Origin: Yoonia sp.
GTDB taxonomy: Bacteria > Pseudomonadota > Alphaproteobacteria > Rhodobacterales > Rhodobacteraceae
NCBI RefSeq assembly: GCF_017854565.1
Contig: NZ_JAFMHJ010000024.1
Span: forward strand, 1-53,781
DNA: 53,781 nt
Direction: 5' to 3'
The notes beneath the pieces were generated by a model. It had not been told where the DNA came from and searched no databases. It was given only the letters and a program-made list of their open reading frames with translations. Within the stretch, counting starts at the first letter, position 1. Each line of letters begins with the position of its first letter. This document shows, piece after piece, positions 1 through 8,655 of the stretch. A program made the translations under genes and the position numbers.

Positions 1-2
1 GC

Positions 3-737
3 ACGATGTATCGCATATTGGCCGCTCAGGGCGAAGTGGCCGAGCGCCGCCGACAGCGCACACACCCCGTCTATCAAAAGCCGGAACTTCTAGCTGAAGC
101 CCCCAATCAGGTCTGGTCTTGGGACATCACCAAGCTGATGGGGCCGGTGAAATGGTCCTACTTCTATCTCTATGTCATCCTCGACATCTTCAGCCGCCGC
201 GTTGTTGGCTGGCGCGTCGAGCACGCGGAGAGCGCCAGCCAGTTCAAAGAGCTGTTCATCGACGCGATGGAAAAACACGAGGTCCCACGCGATCAGCTGA
301 CATTGCATGCAGATCGCGGTGGGCCCATGAAGGCAAAGACGACAGCCCTGATGCTGGTTGATCTTGGTGTGCTCAAATCCCACAGTCGGCCCCACACCTC
401 AAACGACAACCCGTTCTCCGAAGCCCACTTCAAAACACTGAAATATCAGCCAGAGTTCCCCAAAAACTTTGAAACCATCGAACAGGCCCGCGCGTTCTGC
501 CGCAGGTTCTTTGCATGGTATAATCAAGATCATCATCACGCTGGGATCGGCCTCATGACACCCGACCAGATTCATTTTGGCCAAGCCCAAGAAATCTACA
601 CTGCGCGACAAGCAACACTCGACGCGGCATTCCTCACCACGCCCGAACGCTTCGTACACAAGCCACCAAAACCGCCTCAAATCCCGACCGCCGTCTGGAT
701 CAACCCACCAAAGCCAACCGAAGAAACCCAAGCCTAA
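3..737 (+). CDS. IS3-family transposase (OrfB/DDE integrase), 5' end cut by window
   Basis: This is the catalytic part of an IS3-family transposase, which cuts and joins DNA at the element ends. The rve integrase core is clear: WSWDITKL (Asp40 counted from the first in-window Met), LHADRGG (Asp103) and FSEAHFKTLKY (Glu139). That is a DD(35)E spacing, typical of the family. The C-terminal stretch with FAWYNQDHHHAGIGLMTPDQ is also characteristic. The reading frame is open to the left window edge, so the true start and any upstream OrfA lie outside. No internal stops or frameshifts are visible, so the copy may be intact. The neighbouring arsenic operon is convergent with it. Confidence 0.93.
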   Translation, partial: TMYRILAAQGEVAERRRQRTHPVYQKPELLAEAPNQVWSWDITKLMGPVKWSYFYLYVILDIFSRRVVGWRVEHAESASQFKELFIDAMEKHEVPRDQLTLHADRGGPMKAKTTALMLVDLGVLKSHSRPHTSNDNPFSEAHFKTLKYQPEFPKNFETIEQARAFCRRFFAWYNQDHHHAGIGLMTPDQIHFGQAQEIYTARQATLDAAFLTTPERFVHKPPKPPQIPTAVWINPPKPTEETQA

Positions 738-780
738 ATTCCAAAGGCCACTGTCTCAAAGTCGTTGACACGTTCCGCTC
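738..780. mobile_element. Probable right end of the IS3-family element
   Basis: Immediately after the transposase stop the sequence carries TGTCTCAAAGTCGTTGACA, a composition and position expected for the right terminal repeat of an IS3-type element. The left end lies outside the window, so neither the inverted-repeat match nor a target-site duplication can be confirmed. The exact boundary is an estimate. From here to the end of arsJ (about 230 bp) I see no gene. Confidence 0.4.
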
Positions 781-1013
781 TGAGTTCGTCCAATTTGATC
801 ACCTAACTCTATCAACCTCGAAATCATACTGGCATAGACTCAATGCGGAAGGCAGCTCCGTGCCGCACAGCTGCCTATCAACTGTCACGAATGCTGCGCG
901 ATTCACGGCTGGCCTGTGCGGTGATGCGGCGTCAGACCACTTGGCCATGGTCCGGAATGGGCCGTTCGTGACGGCGCACAGGCCTTTGGATTTCGATGGT
1001 TTGGTGCGGATGT

Positions 1014-2276
1014 CTAACTTTGACCGGGCCGCAAGAAACCGACCATGACAGCCGACAGCCCCACCATGACCGCAGCAGTGCCAAACATCAGGGTCAGCCC
1101 ACCGACTTGATAGGTCAGCCCCGAGAGCAGCGTGCCGGCCAATCGCCCAGCTGCGTTGGCCATATAGTAGAAACCCACGTCCATCGTCACGCGTTCGGCT
1201 TTGCTGAAGGACAGGATCAGATAGGAATGCAGCGATGAGTTCACGGCAAAGATCGCACCGAATGCCAGCAACCCTGAAACGAGCGTCAGGGTCAACCACA
1301 TCTGCGGCCCGGTCGCGAACATGGAAGACAACGTCAGAACCAATGGCACCGCAGCAAGGGACCAGGCCCACCCGCGTGCAGCCGCGATCAGATCAGACTC
1401 CGTGCGGGTCCTTGCGCGCAGAATGCGCGGCGCGTTGGCCTGAATCAGACCATACAGGATCACCCACCCCGCCATGAAAATCCCGATCAGAAAGAACGCG
1501 GAGCGGTTGCCTTGCGTTGTTCCATCCGACAGCACTGCATAGAAATAGATCGGAATGCCCACGACGAACCAGACGTCGCGTGCGCCGAACAAAAAGACCC
1601 GTGCCGCACTCAGCCAGTTCACGTTGGCCGATTTGGAAAACACTTCGGAGAATTTGGTGCCCTTGCGTCCCTTCGGCAGACCCGGTGGCATGGCAAACAG
1701 GACGGCCAGCAGGATCACAGCCAGGATCGCGGCCATCCCCAGAACGGCCCATACAAACCCCAGCGTGGCCAGCAGTGCCGCGCCGACAAGAAAGCCCAGG
1801 CCCTTTACGATATTCTTGGAGCCGGTCAGGAGCGCAACCCAGCGGAAAAGCCCCCCGTCTTCCGACGGTGCCAGCAGCTTTACTGCGGATTTGGAGGACA
1901 TCTTGGCGAGGTCCTTTGCAACCCCGCTGGCACCTTGCACCAGCATGACATAGACAACCGACACGCCGACCGCCCAATTCGGATCAAGCTGCGTCAACGC
2001 CAGCAGCGCCAGAATTTGCAGGCCAAGGCCGGCATAGAGTGTCGATGTCAGGCCGAACCGCACGGCGATCCAGCCAGCAGAAAGGTTGGTCACGATGCCT
2101 GCAATTTCGTAGAATACGAAAAGGTAAGCGAGCTGGACAGGCGAGAATCCAAGAGTGTGAAAGTGCAGCAGCACCAACATGCGCAGCGCCCCATCCGTGA
2201 GCATGAAAGCCCAATAGGATGCGGTGACTGCAATATAGGCCGACAGGCCCTCTGGGCGCGCGGACGTGTCGGTCAC
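1014..2276 (-). CDS. arsJ: ArsJ organoarsenical efflux permease (MFS)
   Basis: This 420-residue major facilitator superfamily protein has about 12 hydrophobic segments and the central basic loop ([17 protein letters not shown]) typical of ArsJ. In characterised ars operons, ArsJ exports 1-arseno-3-phosphoglycerate made by the partner GAPDH; this unstable ester breaks down outside to arsenate. The assignment rests on the GAPDH gene next door: the two coding regions overlap by 4 bp (ATGA type), so they should be translationally coupled. It is the last gene of the arsRC-gapdh-arsJ operon. Without the context it could only be called an MFS permease. No terminator hairpin stands out downstream. 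Confidence 0.9.
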   Translation of the reverse strand: MTDTSARPEGLSAYIAVTASYWAFMLTDGALRMLVLLHFHTLGFSPVQLAYLFVFYEIAGIVTNLSAGWIAVRFGLTSTLYAGLGLQILALLALTQLDPNWAVGVSVVYVMLVQGASGVAKDLAKMSSKSAVKLLAPSEDGGLFRWVALLTGSKNIVKGLGFLVGAALLATLGFVWAVLGMAAILAVILLAVLFAMPPGLPKGRKGTKFSEVFSKSANVNWLSAARVFLFGARDVWFVVGIPIYFYAVLSDGTTQGNRSAFFLIGIFMAGWVILYGLIQANAPRILRARTRTESDLIAAARGWAWSLAAVPLVLTLSSMFATGPQMWLTLTLVSGLLAFGAIFAVNSSLHSYLILSFSKAERVTMDVGFYYMANAAGRLAGTLLSGLTYQVGGLTLMFGTAAVMVGLSAVMVGFLRPGQS

Positions 2277-3271
2277 AAACTGTCTCCAACCATGCAGGCC
2301 ACATCGACCAGCCGATGCGCGTAGCCCATTTCGTTGTCATACCAGACGTAAATCTTGACCTGTGTGCCATTCACAACCATGGTTGATGGCGCATCAATGA
2401 TACCGGACCGTTCGTCATTGGTGTAATCGGTCGAAACCAATGGGCGCTCCTCATAGCCCAGGATGCCATTCAGCGGTCCTGCGGACGCGGCCTTGAACAT
2501 GGCGTTGACCTCTTGCGCTGTTGTTTCACGCTCCACCTCGAACACGCAGTCCGTCAGCGAGGCATTAAGGAGCGGCACGCGGATGGCATGGCCGTTCAGG
2601 CGACCGGCCAGTTCGGGGTAGATCAGTGTGATGGCGGTCGCGCTGCCGGTCGTGGTCGGGATCAGGGAGTTCAACGCAGACCGAGCCCGGCGAAGATCTT
2701 TGGCGGGGCGGTCCACAATGGTCTGTGTGTTCGTCACATTATGGATCGTCGTGATGGAGCCATGCTTGATCCCCAAATTCTCGTGGATGACTTTTACGAC
2801 CGGCGCGAGGCAATTCGTCGTGCAACTTGCGGCGGTCACGATGCGGTGGCGGTCAGGCGCGTAGATATCGTGATTGACCCCGTAAACGATATTTGCCGCC
2901 TCGCTGTCCTTGACAGGGGCCGACACGACCACCTTCTTGACGCCAGCATCAAAATAGGGTGCGAGCTTGGCCGCCGTTTTGAATACGCCCGTGCAATCAA
3001 TCACGACATCGACACCGCTCAACGGCAGTTTGGCGATATCACCTGTGCCGATGAACGGCAGGCGCACGCCGTCAATTGTGACGCTGTCCGCGTCATGCGC
3101 AAAGTCAGCTTTCCACCGCCCATGAACCGTGTCGAATTCGAACAGATGCGCGTGCATCTCCGGATTTCCGACGGCATCGTTAATCCAGGCGATCTTTGCC
3201 CCACGGTCCAATAGTGGCCTGAGCGCGAGCTTGCCGATGCGACCAAGGCCGTTCAGGGCATATACTGTCAT
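2273..3271 (-). CDS. gapdh: Arsenic-operon glyceraldehyde-3-phosphate dehydrogenase
   Basis: A 332-residue type I GAPDH. The N-terminal Rossmann fold begins [12 protein letters not shown]. The catalytic motif ASCTTNC puts the nucleophile at Cys150, and the general base is probably His177 ([10 protein letters not shown]). The C-terminal [13 protein letters not shown] motif is intact. In ars operons of this type the enzyme uses arsenate in place of phosphate and forms 1-arseno-3-phosphoglycerate, the substrate of ArsJ. The gene overlaps arsJ downstream and the arsRC fusion upstream by 4 bp each. A role in central glycolysis cannot be excluded by sequence, but the location argues for a dedicated resistance copy. 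Confidence 0.93.
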   Translation of the reverse strand: MTVYALNGLGRIGKLALRPLLDRGAKIAWINDAVGNPEMHAHLFEFDTVHGRWKADFAHDADSVTIDGVRLPFIGTGDIAKLPLSGVDVVIDCTGVFKTAAKLAPYFDAGVKKVVVSAPVKDSEAANIVYGVNHDIYAPDRHRIVTAASCTTNCLAPVVKVIHENLGIKHGSITTIHNVTNTQTIVDRPAKDLRRARSALNSLIPTTTGSATAITLIYPELAGRLNGHAIRVPLLNASLTDCVFEVERETTAQEVNAMFKAASAGPLNGILGYEERPLVSTDYTNDERSGIIDAPSTMVVNGTQVKIYVWYDNEMGYAHRLVDVACMVGDSL

Positions 3272-4116
3272 GTGGAGGGTCCTTCTTCTTTGGATTGGCC
3301 AATTTCATCGACGGCCTTTTGCAAGGACATGCGGTCCAGCGAAGCAAGCGGGAGGGCAGTAAAGCCGATCATGCGGTTGCGCAGCGCGCCGTAGGTCTGG
3401 TGAAACGCCAGGCTCTTTTCCGCATCCGAGCCCTCAACTTTGACCGGATCGGGAAGCCCCCAATGCGCACTGACGGGCTGGCCCTGCCATGAGGGACATT
3501 CCTCATTTGCGGCCTGATCGCAAACGGTGAAGACAAAATCGAAACACGGCGCGTTCGAAGCCTGAAACTCTGAAATATTCTTGGCGCGCAGAACCGACAC
3601 GTCATGTCCTTTTTGTTTCAAGACGTCGATCGCGAACGGGTTGAGGTCCGAGCGGGGCTTTGTGCCAGCCGAATGGGCGACAAAGCGGTCACCGGAAATG
3701 TCACGCAGGATGGATTCCGCAAAGATCGAGCGGGCAGAGTTTCCCGTGCATATGAACAGGACGTTATACTTCCGGTCTGTCATCGAGCTGTCTCCGTTTG
3801 GGGTGGGATTGGCATTTGATACGCAAATATCAGGGCGCCCCCTGCAGCAGTCATGCAGGAGGTAGGCGATGGTTTCGCGCGCGGCATCAAGGTTGATGCC
3901 ATAGCGAAGGGACGTTCCGACACGCTCTTGCGATATCAACCCGACTTGCTTGAGTGCGTTCACATAGGTCGAAAGCGTGTTTGGCTTTAACCCAAGCGCC
4001 TGCGCCAGTTCAGTCGCAGGAACGCGGTCAGGATAGCGTCGCATCAGCAGCCGGAACAGCGCGAGCCGTTGCGGATGACCAAGGGTTGACAGGCGGCTGG
4101 GGATCAGTGTTTCCAT
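3268..4116 (-). CDS. ArsR-ArsC fusion: arsenic repressor joined to arsenate reductase
   Basis: A 282-residue two-domain protein. Residues about 1-98 form an ArsR/SmtB winged helix (recognition region around [14 protein letters not shown]) ending in a cysteine cluster, Cys90-Cys91 and Cys98 ([10 protein letters not shown]), a plausible As(III) site. A short Pro/Asn linker (about 99-111) leads to a low-molecular-weight phosphatase-type arsenate reductase. Its P-loop CTGNSAR places the catalytic Cys at 123 and Arg at 129, and a later DP motif lies in [10 protein letters not shown]. The protein may repress the operon and also reduce arsenate. Met112 is preceded by GGAG at 8 nt, so a free ArsC of 171 residues could also be made. 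The annotated start overlaps the operator and has no Shine-Dalgarno sequence. Confidence 0.93.
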   Translation of the reverse strand: METLIPSRLSTLGHPQRLALFRLLMRRYPDRVPATELAQALGLKPNTLSTYVNALKQVGLISQERVGTSLRYGINLDAARETIAYLLHDCCRGRPDICVSNANPTPNGDSSMTDRKYNVLFICTGNSARSIFAESILRDISGDRFVAHSAGTKPRSDLNPFAIDVLKQKGHDVSVLRAKNISEFQASNAPCFDFVFTVCDQAANEECPSWQGQPVSAHWGLPDPVKVEGSDAEKSLAFHQTYGALRNRMIGFTALPLASLDRMSLQKAVDEIGQSKEEGPST

Positions 4117-4138
4117 AATTCATGAATATATGAATTAT
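4115..4138. promoter_or_regulatory. Candidate ArsR operator dyad overlapping the arsRC start codon
   Basis: ATAATTCAT, 6 bp, ATGAATTAT form a perfect 9-bp inverted repeat. An AT-rich dyad just upstream of an autoregulated arsR is the usual ArsR binding site. One arm runs into the ATG at 4116-4114, leaving almost no 5' leader, so the mRNA may be leaderless and the bound repressor would cover the transcription start. Binding by this ArsR is inferred. Confidence 0.7.
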
Positions 4139-4324
4139 CAACGGCTGAAAAGTGAAGTTTTTGTAAAAATCCGTCTCTCGGTTCAAGATGAGAATGGAAA
4201 GACTGACATTGCGCAAAGGTCTGTCGTGTCCGGGCTGCTGCCACAGGTGCAGATCGCAGCGAATGGCAGGCTAGGATTTGGCCCGATGTCCGTCTATTAG
4301 TAGGCAAACGAACAAGGTTACATC

Positions 4325-4612
4325 ATGCGCTGCAACACCCTTCCTGTTATTTTGATTTTCATGCTCGTCGCCAGCTGCGGCGATCTGGCCGCTGACCGGG
4401 CGCTGGTCGCGGGGGCCGGGCCGGACGAATTGCTGAAGCTGCGGGCAGGCCCCGGGCTTGGCTATAACGTGATCCTGGGCCTGCCTGACGGAACATCGCT
4501 CAATCGCGGTGACTGCGTGACCGAAGTAGGTCAGCTATGGTGCCGGGTTTCTTTGACCGCCGCGCCGCAGATGACGGGTTACGTCTCCGCCGACTACCTT
4601 TCGGCACGCTAG
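4325..4612 (+). CDS. Small lipoprotein with a bacterial SH3 domain
   Basis: A 95-residue protein. The first 18 residues are a hydrophobic signal ending in a lipobox (LVASC), so the mature protein should be lipid-anchored at Cys18. The remainder resembles a bacterial SH3 (SH3b) fold: LKLRAGPGLGYNVILGLPDGTSL, then LWCRVSL, and GYVSADYL at the end. Such domains bind cell-wall or protein ligands; no catalytic residues are expected. It stands alone between the divergent arsenic operon and the convergent SDR gene, so its context gives no functional clue. The spacer 4613-4752 holds nothing I recognise. Confidence 0.72.
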   Translation: MRCNTLPVILIFMLVASCGDLAADRALVAGAGPDELLKLRAGPGLGYNVILGLPDGTSLNRGDCVTEVGQLWCRVSLTAAPQMTGYVSADYLSAR

Positions 4613-4752
4613 CCGCGACATCTGAATGCCGCAGCGACCCGCTTGGCGGTGGCCCCCCCATCAGGTTCCCGGCGGTGGCGGCGCGCAGGACTTCGCCATT
4701 CGCACCGCATGGACCATGCAATCAGAGCCACCCCAAGCGACGCACGCAGCGT

Positions 4753-5745
4753 TCAGGCGCTGTGATGCCGTATCGATTCAGCCGAGGCGATAAGCGCTTC
4801 CTTGGCCGGGATGAACGTGAAATCGAATGTCGCCTCTGCCTTCGCCCCGGACACCGCCAGATTGCGGCCGACATTGGCGACGACAAGCCTTGCATCGGCC
4901 ATGAAGACCGCGAGTATCCGCAACAACCAGACAGGCGCCTCTTTTGTTGCGGTTTTCAGGCTCGGGTCCCAATCCTTGAGCAGTCGGCACATGTCGACAA
5001 AGCGCAGTGTCTCAGAGGTCGCTGAAAACCTCTCGCCTTTGGCCGCCTCGAGAACGATTGCCGCGACATGCATCATCGCCACATCCCTCACGTCCACCAG
5101 CGGCAGTTGCATCGGTGGCGCGACAGGGTCCTTGCCGCTCATCATCCGTTCGACAAGTTCCAGAGACGTGCCATAGCGCGCATCCATCGCCGGCCCGAAA
5201 ACCGCGCCGGGATTGATCGTCGTCAGCGCCATGTCGGGATTCTCGGCAACGAAATCCCAAGCCGCGCGCTCGGCCAGGGTTTTCGAAGCCTCGTAGGCAC
5301 CCACCCAGCGTTCGTCGACCGAGGTCCAGTTGCGCTCGTCCGACGCCGCTTCCTTTGGCTTTTTCACGTCCTTGTAGATAGCAGCATTTGATGACGTCAG
5401 GATCACACGGTTGATGCCCGCGGCACTGGCCGCCTTCATTGCCCGCAACGTGCCGTCGACCGCTGGGCGAATGATGTCCTGCGGATCCTTGGGTTCGGCC
5501 AACGGAAACGGAGAGGCTGTGTGCATCAACACGTCGCAGCCCTTCATCGCATCGGCCCATCCCTCATCTTTCGACAGGTCGAGAAACGCGAATTCCATTG
5601 ATGCGTCCGGGAAAAGCGCCTCAAGCTCGGCCTTGCGCGTCTCGGAACGTACAGAGGCGCGCACTGCGTAACCCTTCTCGAATAGCTCGCGCAGAATGTG
5701 CTTGGCGATGAACCCGGACGCGCCGGTCACGAAAACTTTGGTCAT
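4753..5745 (-). CDS. Extended SDR, NAD(P)-dependent reductase of dihydroflavonol-reductase type
   Basis: A 330-residue extended short-chain dehydrogenase/reductase. The N-terminal nucleotide motif is VTGASGFIAKHI (residues 6-17), and the catalytic pair YEASK gives Tyr151 and Lys155, with a preceding Ser region (LTSSNAA). This subgroup (cinnamyl-alcohol/dihydroflavonol-reductase-like, often called aldehyde reductase) usually reduces aldehydes or ketones with NADPH; the substrate cannot be read here. It overlaps the upstream TetR gene by 4 bp, so the two form an operon and the TetR protein probably controls it. Induction by a reactive carbonyl would be a reasonable guess, no more. Confidence 0.82.
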   Translation of the reverse strand: MTKVFVTGASGFIAKHILRELFEKGYAVRASVRSETRKAELEALFPDASMEFAFLDLSKDEGWADAMKGCDVLMHTASPFPLAEPKDPQDIIRPAVDGTLRAMKAASAAGINRVILTSSNAAIYKDVKKPKEAASDERNWTSVDERWVGAYEASKTLAERAAWDFVAENPDMALTTINPGAVFGPAMDARYGTSLELVERMMSGKDPVAPPMQLPLVDVRDVAMMHVAAIVLEAAKGERFSATSETLRFVDMCRLLKDWDPSLKTATKEAPVWLLRILAVFMADARLVVANVGRNLAVSGAKAEATFDFTFIPAKEALIASAESIRHHSA

Positions 5746-6284
5746 TTGGATAATCCTATGGAGTGACAGAGCATGTCGAATGCAAGGGCCTCGTCGTTGC
5801 CGTCGAGTGCCATTTCGATGGCAAGATCGAGGTGAAAAAAAATGAGTCGCGCAATGTAATCGACGCTTGGCCCACGGATGATGCCCCGGTCCAGCGCGTC
5901 GTTAATCCAGACCCCGAACCACGCGCCAAGGCGGTTCACCGCCGCCCGCATCGTCGGGCTGACAAGGCCCGCATCCACAAGCAGATGCATGACTTGCCGA
6001 TGATGCGGATTGCCCCGCGCCCATTTCAGATAATCGCACCAGTTGCGATGCAGCGCGTCATGGGTCAACGGCGCATCGTCCGAATGGGTCAGCGCATCGA
6101 ACATGCGGGTCTTTGCCGCAAGATAGATGCTGTCGATCAGGTCCTGCTTGGTTGCGAAAGCGTTGAAAAGGGTCCCGTTTGATACACTGGCAGCTTTGGC
6201 GATGGCCGCTGTCGAAACCCCCACGCCCTCCCCCAGAATAAGCGGAATCGCGGCTTCGATGATCTGGTTCTGACGGTCATTCAT
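5742..6284 (-). CDS. TetR-family transcriptional regulator
   Basis: A 180-residue TetR-type repressor. Residues about 5-50 carry the helix-turn-helix (GVSTAAIAKAASVSNGTLFNAFATKQDLID); the C-terminal two-thirds is the variable ligand-binding and dimerisation region. The gene is first in a two-gene operon with the SDR reductase, with which it overlaps by 4 bp. A TGACCAGTCA dyad lies about 20 bp upstream of the start and is a likely autoregulatory operator. The ligand is unknown; a substrate or product of the reductase is the simplest guess. Confidence 0.85.
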   Translation of the reverse strand: MNDRQNQIIEAAIPLILGEGVGVSTAAIAKAASVSNGTLFNAFATKQDLIDSIYLAAKTRMFDALTHSDDAPLTHDALHRNWCDYLKWARGNPHHRQVMHLLVDAGLVSPTMRAAVNRLGAWFGVWINDALDRGIIRGPSVDYIARLIFFHLDLAIEMALDGNDEALAFDMLCHSIGLSK

Positions 6285-6303
6285 GACCTCAACCTAGCTA
6301 GAG

Positions 6304-6313
6304 TGACCAGTCA
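6304..6313. promoter_or_regulatory. Candidate TetR operator dyad
   Basis: TGACCAGTCA (TGAC, 2 bp, GTCA), within the longer TGACCAGTCAGTCA, lies 19 bp upstream of the TetR start codon. TetR-type dyads of the TGACyrGTCA form are common in this position. A second self-complementary site, CTAGCTAG, lies beside it at 6294-6301. Assignment to this regulator is inferred from position. Confidence 0.45.
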
Positions 6314-6394
6314 GTCAATCCCTTTCGTGGCGTGCTTGTGCCCGCAGGCTTGAGGCCCTCATGCGCGCCTACGATCGCACCGCGCCGCCGGCAA

Positions 6395-6417
6395 GCCCCC
6401 GCGTTATCCCCGGGGGC
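6395..6417 (-). terminator. Hairpin after bhcD, probable operon terminator
   Basis: A 7-bp GC-only stem (GCCCCCG / CGGGGGC) with a 9-nt loop lies just after the bhcD stop on the minus strand. It lacks a long U tract, so termination efficiency is uncertain. Confidence 0.5.
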
Positions 6418-6426
6418 CCTTTCGTT

Positions 6427-7392
6427 TCAGAAGTCCACTTCTGTCGCCACGCCTCTTTCGATCGCCAGGTCGACAATGGCTGACGCCACGGCAAGATCCT
6501 GCAGACCCACCCCAGTGCCGTCGAAAATGGTGATTTCGTCATCGCTGGTCCGGCCCGCATCGGTGCCGTTGATCACAGCGCCCAGTTCGCGAATATCGCT
6601 TTGCTTGATCAAACCGGCGGCGATGGCATGCTGCGCCTCGCCAATGGTGACGGACTGCGCGATCTCGTCGGTAAACACCGATGCGCGGGCCAGCAGCGAC
6701 GCTTCGACTTCTTGCTTGCCTTTGGTATCGGTGCCCATGCAGGCGATATGCGTGCCGGGGGTCACATGTGCATCCATCAGCGATGGCGCAAACGCCGACG
6801 TGATCGAGATGATAACGTCCGCTTCGGCCCCCATTCGTTCAAGGCTGACGGCCTCGAACGGGATATTCAGCTCTGCTGCAAGGTCGGCCAGACGCGACAG
6901 CATTTCGGGGTGGTAGTTCCAGCCGACGATCTTTTCAAAATTGCGCTGCTCGACGGCCGCGCGCAGTTGGAAAACCGACTGGTGGCCAGCGCCGATCATG
7001 CCCAGAACCGATGCGTCCTTGCGGGCCAGATGATTGATCGAAATCGCCGAGGCGGCAGCAGTCCTGAGCGCGGTCAACAGATTGCCGCCAACGACGGCGC
7101 GGCATTTGCCGGTGTCTGCATCAAACAAAAACACGGTGGACTGGTGGTTGGTCAGCCCCTTAGCCTCGTTGCCGGGCCAGTAGCCGCCGGATTTCAGCCC
7201 AAGCGCCAGACCGTCGCGATCGAAACCCGATTTGAACCCATAAAGCGCATCCGCATGGCCAATCGCCTCGCGGATCACCGGAAAGTTATAGGCGGTGCCC
7301 TTCGACATAGAGGCAAAGACCTGCGCGACCGCATGATAAGCATCAGCGCGGGTCAACAGACCTGAAATTTCTTTCTCTGGTACGATAATCAT
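6427..7392 (-). CDS. bhcD: Iminosuccinate reductase of the beta-hydroxyaspartate cycle
   Basis: A 321-residue member of the ornithine cyclodeaminase / mu-crystallin family. The Rossmann NAD(P) motif is VLGMIGAGHQSVFQLRA (about residues 129-145). In the beta-hydroxyaspartate cycle this enzyme reduces iminosuccinate, released by BhcB, to L-aspartate, which BhcA then uses as amino donor. The family name alone would suggest ornithine cyclodeaminase; the precise call depends on the full bhcABCD order. It starts with AAGGAA at a good distance. An 87-bp spacer with a small GC hairpin separates it from bhcC, so its expression may be tuned apart from bhcABC. Confidence 0.9.
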   Translation of the reverse strand: MIIVPEKEISGLLTRADAYHAVAQVFASMSKGTAYNFPVIREAIGHADALYGFKSGFDRDGLALGLKSGGYWPGNEAKGLTNHQSTVFLFDADTGKCRAVVGGNLLTALRTAAASAISINHLARKDASVLGMIGAGHQSVFQLRAAVEQRNFEKIVGWNYHPEMLSRLADLAAELNIPFEAVSLERMGAEADVIISITSAFAPSLMDAHVTPGTHIACMGTDTKGKQEVEASLLARASVFTDEIAQSVTIGEAQHAIAAGLIKQSDIRELGAVINGTDAGRTSDDEITIFDGTGVGLQDLAVASAIVDLAIERGVATEVDF

Positions 7393-7462
7393 CTGTTATT
7401 CCTTGTAAAAACGGGCCGGCCCAAAAGACCGACCCCGCATTTCTTATGTCCCGAAATACTCC

Positions 7463-7473
7463 CCCCGGAGGGG
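7463..7473 (-). terminator. Small GC hairpin between bhcC and bhcD
   Basis: On the minus strand CCCC-TCC-GGGG is followed by GGAGTATTT. This short stem with a following AGTATTT resembles the partial terminators often seen between genes in Rhodobacterales. It may reduce read-through into bhcD. Confidence 0.35.
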
Positions 7474-7479
7474 CCGCAC

Positions 7480-8643
7480 TCAGTAAGCTTTGCCGCGTGC
7501 CGAAACAGGCCACAGCGTTTCGACCTTGCCGTCGCGCACGCCGACGTACCAGTCGTGCACATTGCAGGTCGGGTCGCAGTGACCCGGCACCAGCTTCAGC
7601 TTGTCGTTGACCTTGAGCACGCCATCAGGGTCGGCGACCACGCCATGCTCATCGGAACATTTCACGTATTGCACGTCCTTGCGGCCATAGATCGTGGGCA
7701 GGCCGCTGTCGACCGATTGCGCCTTCAGACCGGCATCGACAATGGCTTTGTCTGCTTTTGCGTGGCTCATGACGCTCGTCAGGATGAACAGCGCATTCTC
7801 CCATTCGTTTTCGTCGATGCGGTTGCCGTCCTTGTCCAGAATACGGCCATAGTCGGCGTCCATGAACGCATAAGACCCGCATTGCAGCTCGTTGAACACG
7901 CCCGAGTTGCTTTCGAAATAATACGATCCGGTGCCGCCACCGCCGACAATGTCACATTCCAACCCGGCAGCCTTGAGCAGATCAACGCTTGTCCGGACCT
8001 GATCCACGGCAATGGCCGTCTTGGCCTGACGGTCGTCATATGAATCAAGGTGCTGCATCGCGCCCTGATAGGCTTGGATGCCTGCAAATTTCAGGCCGTC
8101 CGCCGCGTCGATGGCCAGTGCAAGATCGACGACGGGTTGCCCGAACTGCACGCCGCAACGGCCCGCACCGACGTCGATTTCCACCAGACATTCAATGGTC
8201 GTGCCGTGCTTCATCGCGGCGGCTGACAGGTCGGCCACGTTGTCGATGTCGTCCACACAACAGATCGTGCGCGCGCCCAGCTTTGGCAGCCGTGCAAGGC
8301 GGTCAATTTTTTGCAGGTCGCGGACCTGATTTGACACAAGCACGTCTTTGATCCCGCCACGGGCAAACACTTCGGCTTCGGACACTTTTTGGCAGCAGAC
8401 GCCGCAAGACCCGCCCAGCTTTTCCTGCAGCAGCGCCACGTCCACCGATTTGTGCATCTTGCCGTGGACCCGGTGGCGCATGCCGTGGGCTTTGGCAAAG
8501 TCGCCCATTTTCTTGATGTTGCGTTCCAGCGCGTCCAAATCCAGCACAAGGCAAGGCGTTTGAATGTCTGCCTCGTCCATACCGGGCAGGGCGGGGACGT
8601 CAAAACCCACTTCGAGGTTCTTGAGGTTGCTCATATCGTTCAT
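7480..8643 (-). CDS. bhcC: beta-Hydroxyaspartate aldolase (D-threonine-aldolase fold)
   Basis: A 387-residue PLP enzyme of the DSD1/D-threonine aldolase family (fold III alanine-racemase-like barrel). The N-terminal VHGKMHKSVD segment holds the likely PLP lysine. The C-terminal PGHCDPTCNVHDWY holds the His/Asp residues that bind the divalent metal in this family. In the cycle it condenses glycine with glyoxylate to (2R,3S)-beta-hydroxyaspartate. The start is preceded by AAAGGAGCG about 6-8 nt upstream. The gene follows bhcB after 12 bp. Together with its neighbours it assimilates glyoxylate derived from glycolate. Confidence 0.93.
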   Translation of the reverse strand: MNDMSNLKNLEVGFDVPALPGMDEADIQTPCLVLDLDALERNIKKMGDFAKAHGMRHRVHGKMHKSVDVALLQEKLGGSCGVCCQKVSEAEVFARGGIKDVLVSNQVRDLQKIDRLARLPKLGARTICCVDDIDNVADLSAAAMKHGTTIECLVEIDVGAGRCGVQFGQPVVDLALAIDAADGLKFAGIQAYQGAMQHLDSYDDRQAKTAIAVDQVRTSVDLLKAAGLECDIVGGGGTGSYYFESNSGVFNELQCGSYAFMDADYGRILDKDGNRIDENEWENALFILTSVMSHAKADKAIVDAGLKAQSVDSGLPTIYGRKDVQYVKCSDEHGVVADPDGVLKVNDKLKLVPGHCDPTCNVHDWYVGVRDGKVETLWPVSARGKAY

Positions 8644-8655
8644 CTATTCGCTCCT

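Noticed and set aside
799..1371. Minus-strand frame of 190 codons at the 3' end of arsJ
   Set aside because: It overlaps arsJ in another frame and extends into the spacer. The part outside arsJ (799-1013) shows no domain; it could be a gene remnant, but I cannot support that.
1512..2324. Plus-strand frame of 270 codons antisense to arsJ
   Set aside because: A shadow of arsJ: no domain, biased composition, and no start signal.
4537..5025. Plus-strand frame of 162 codons overlapping the lipoprotein and SDR genes
   Set aside because: It overlaps two better-supported genes on both sides and has no recognisable domain.
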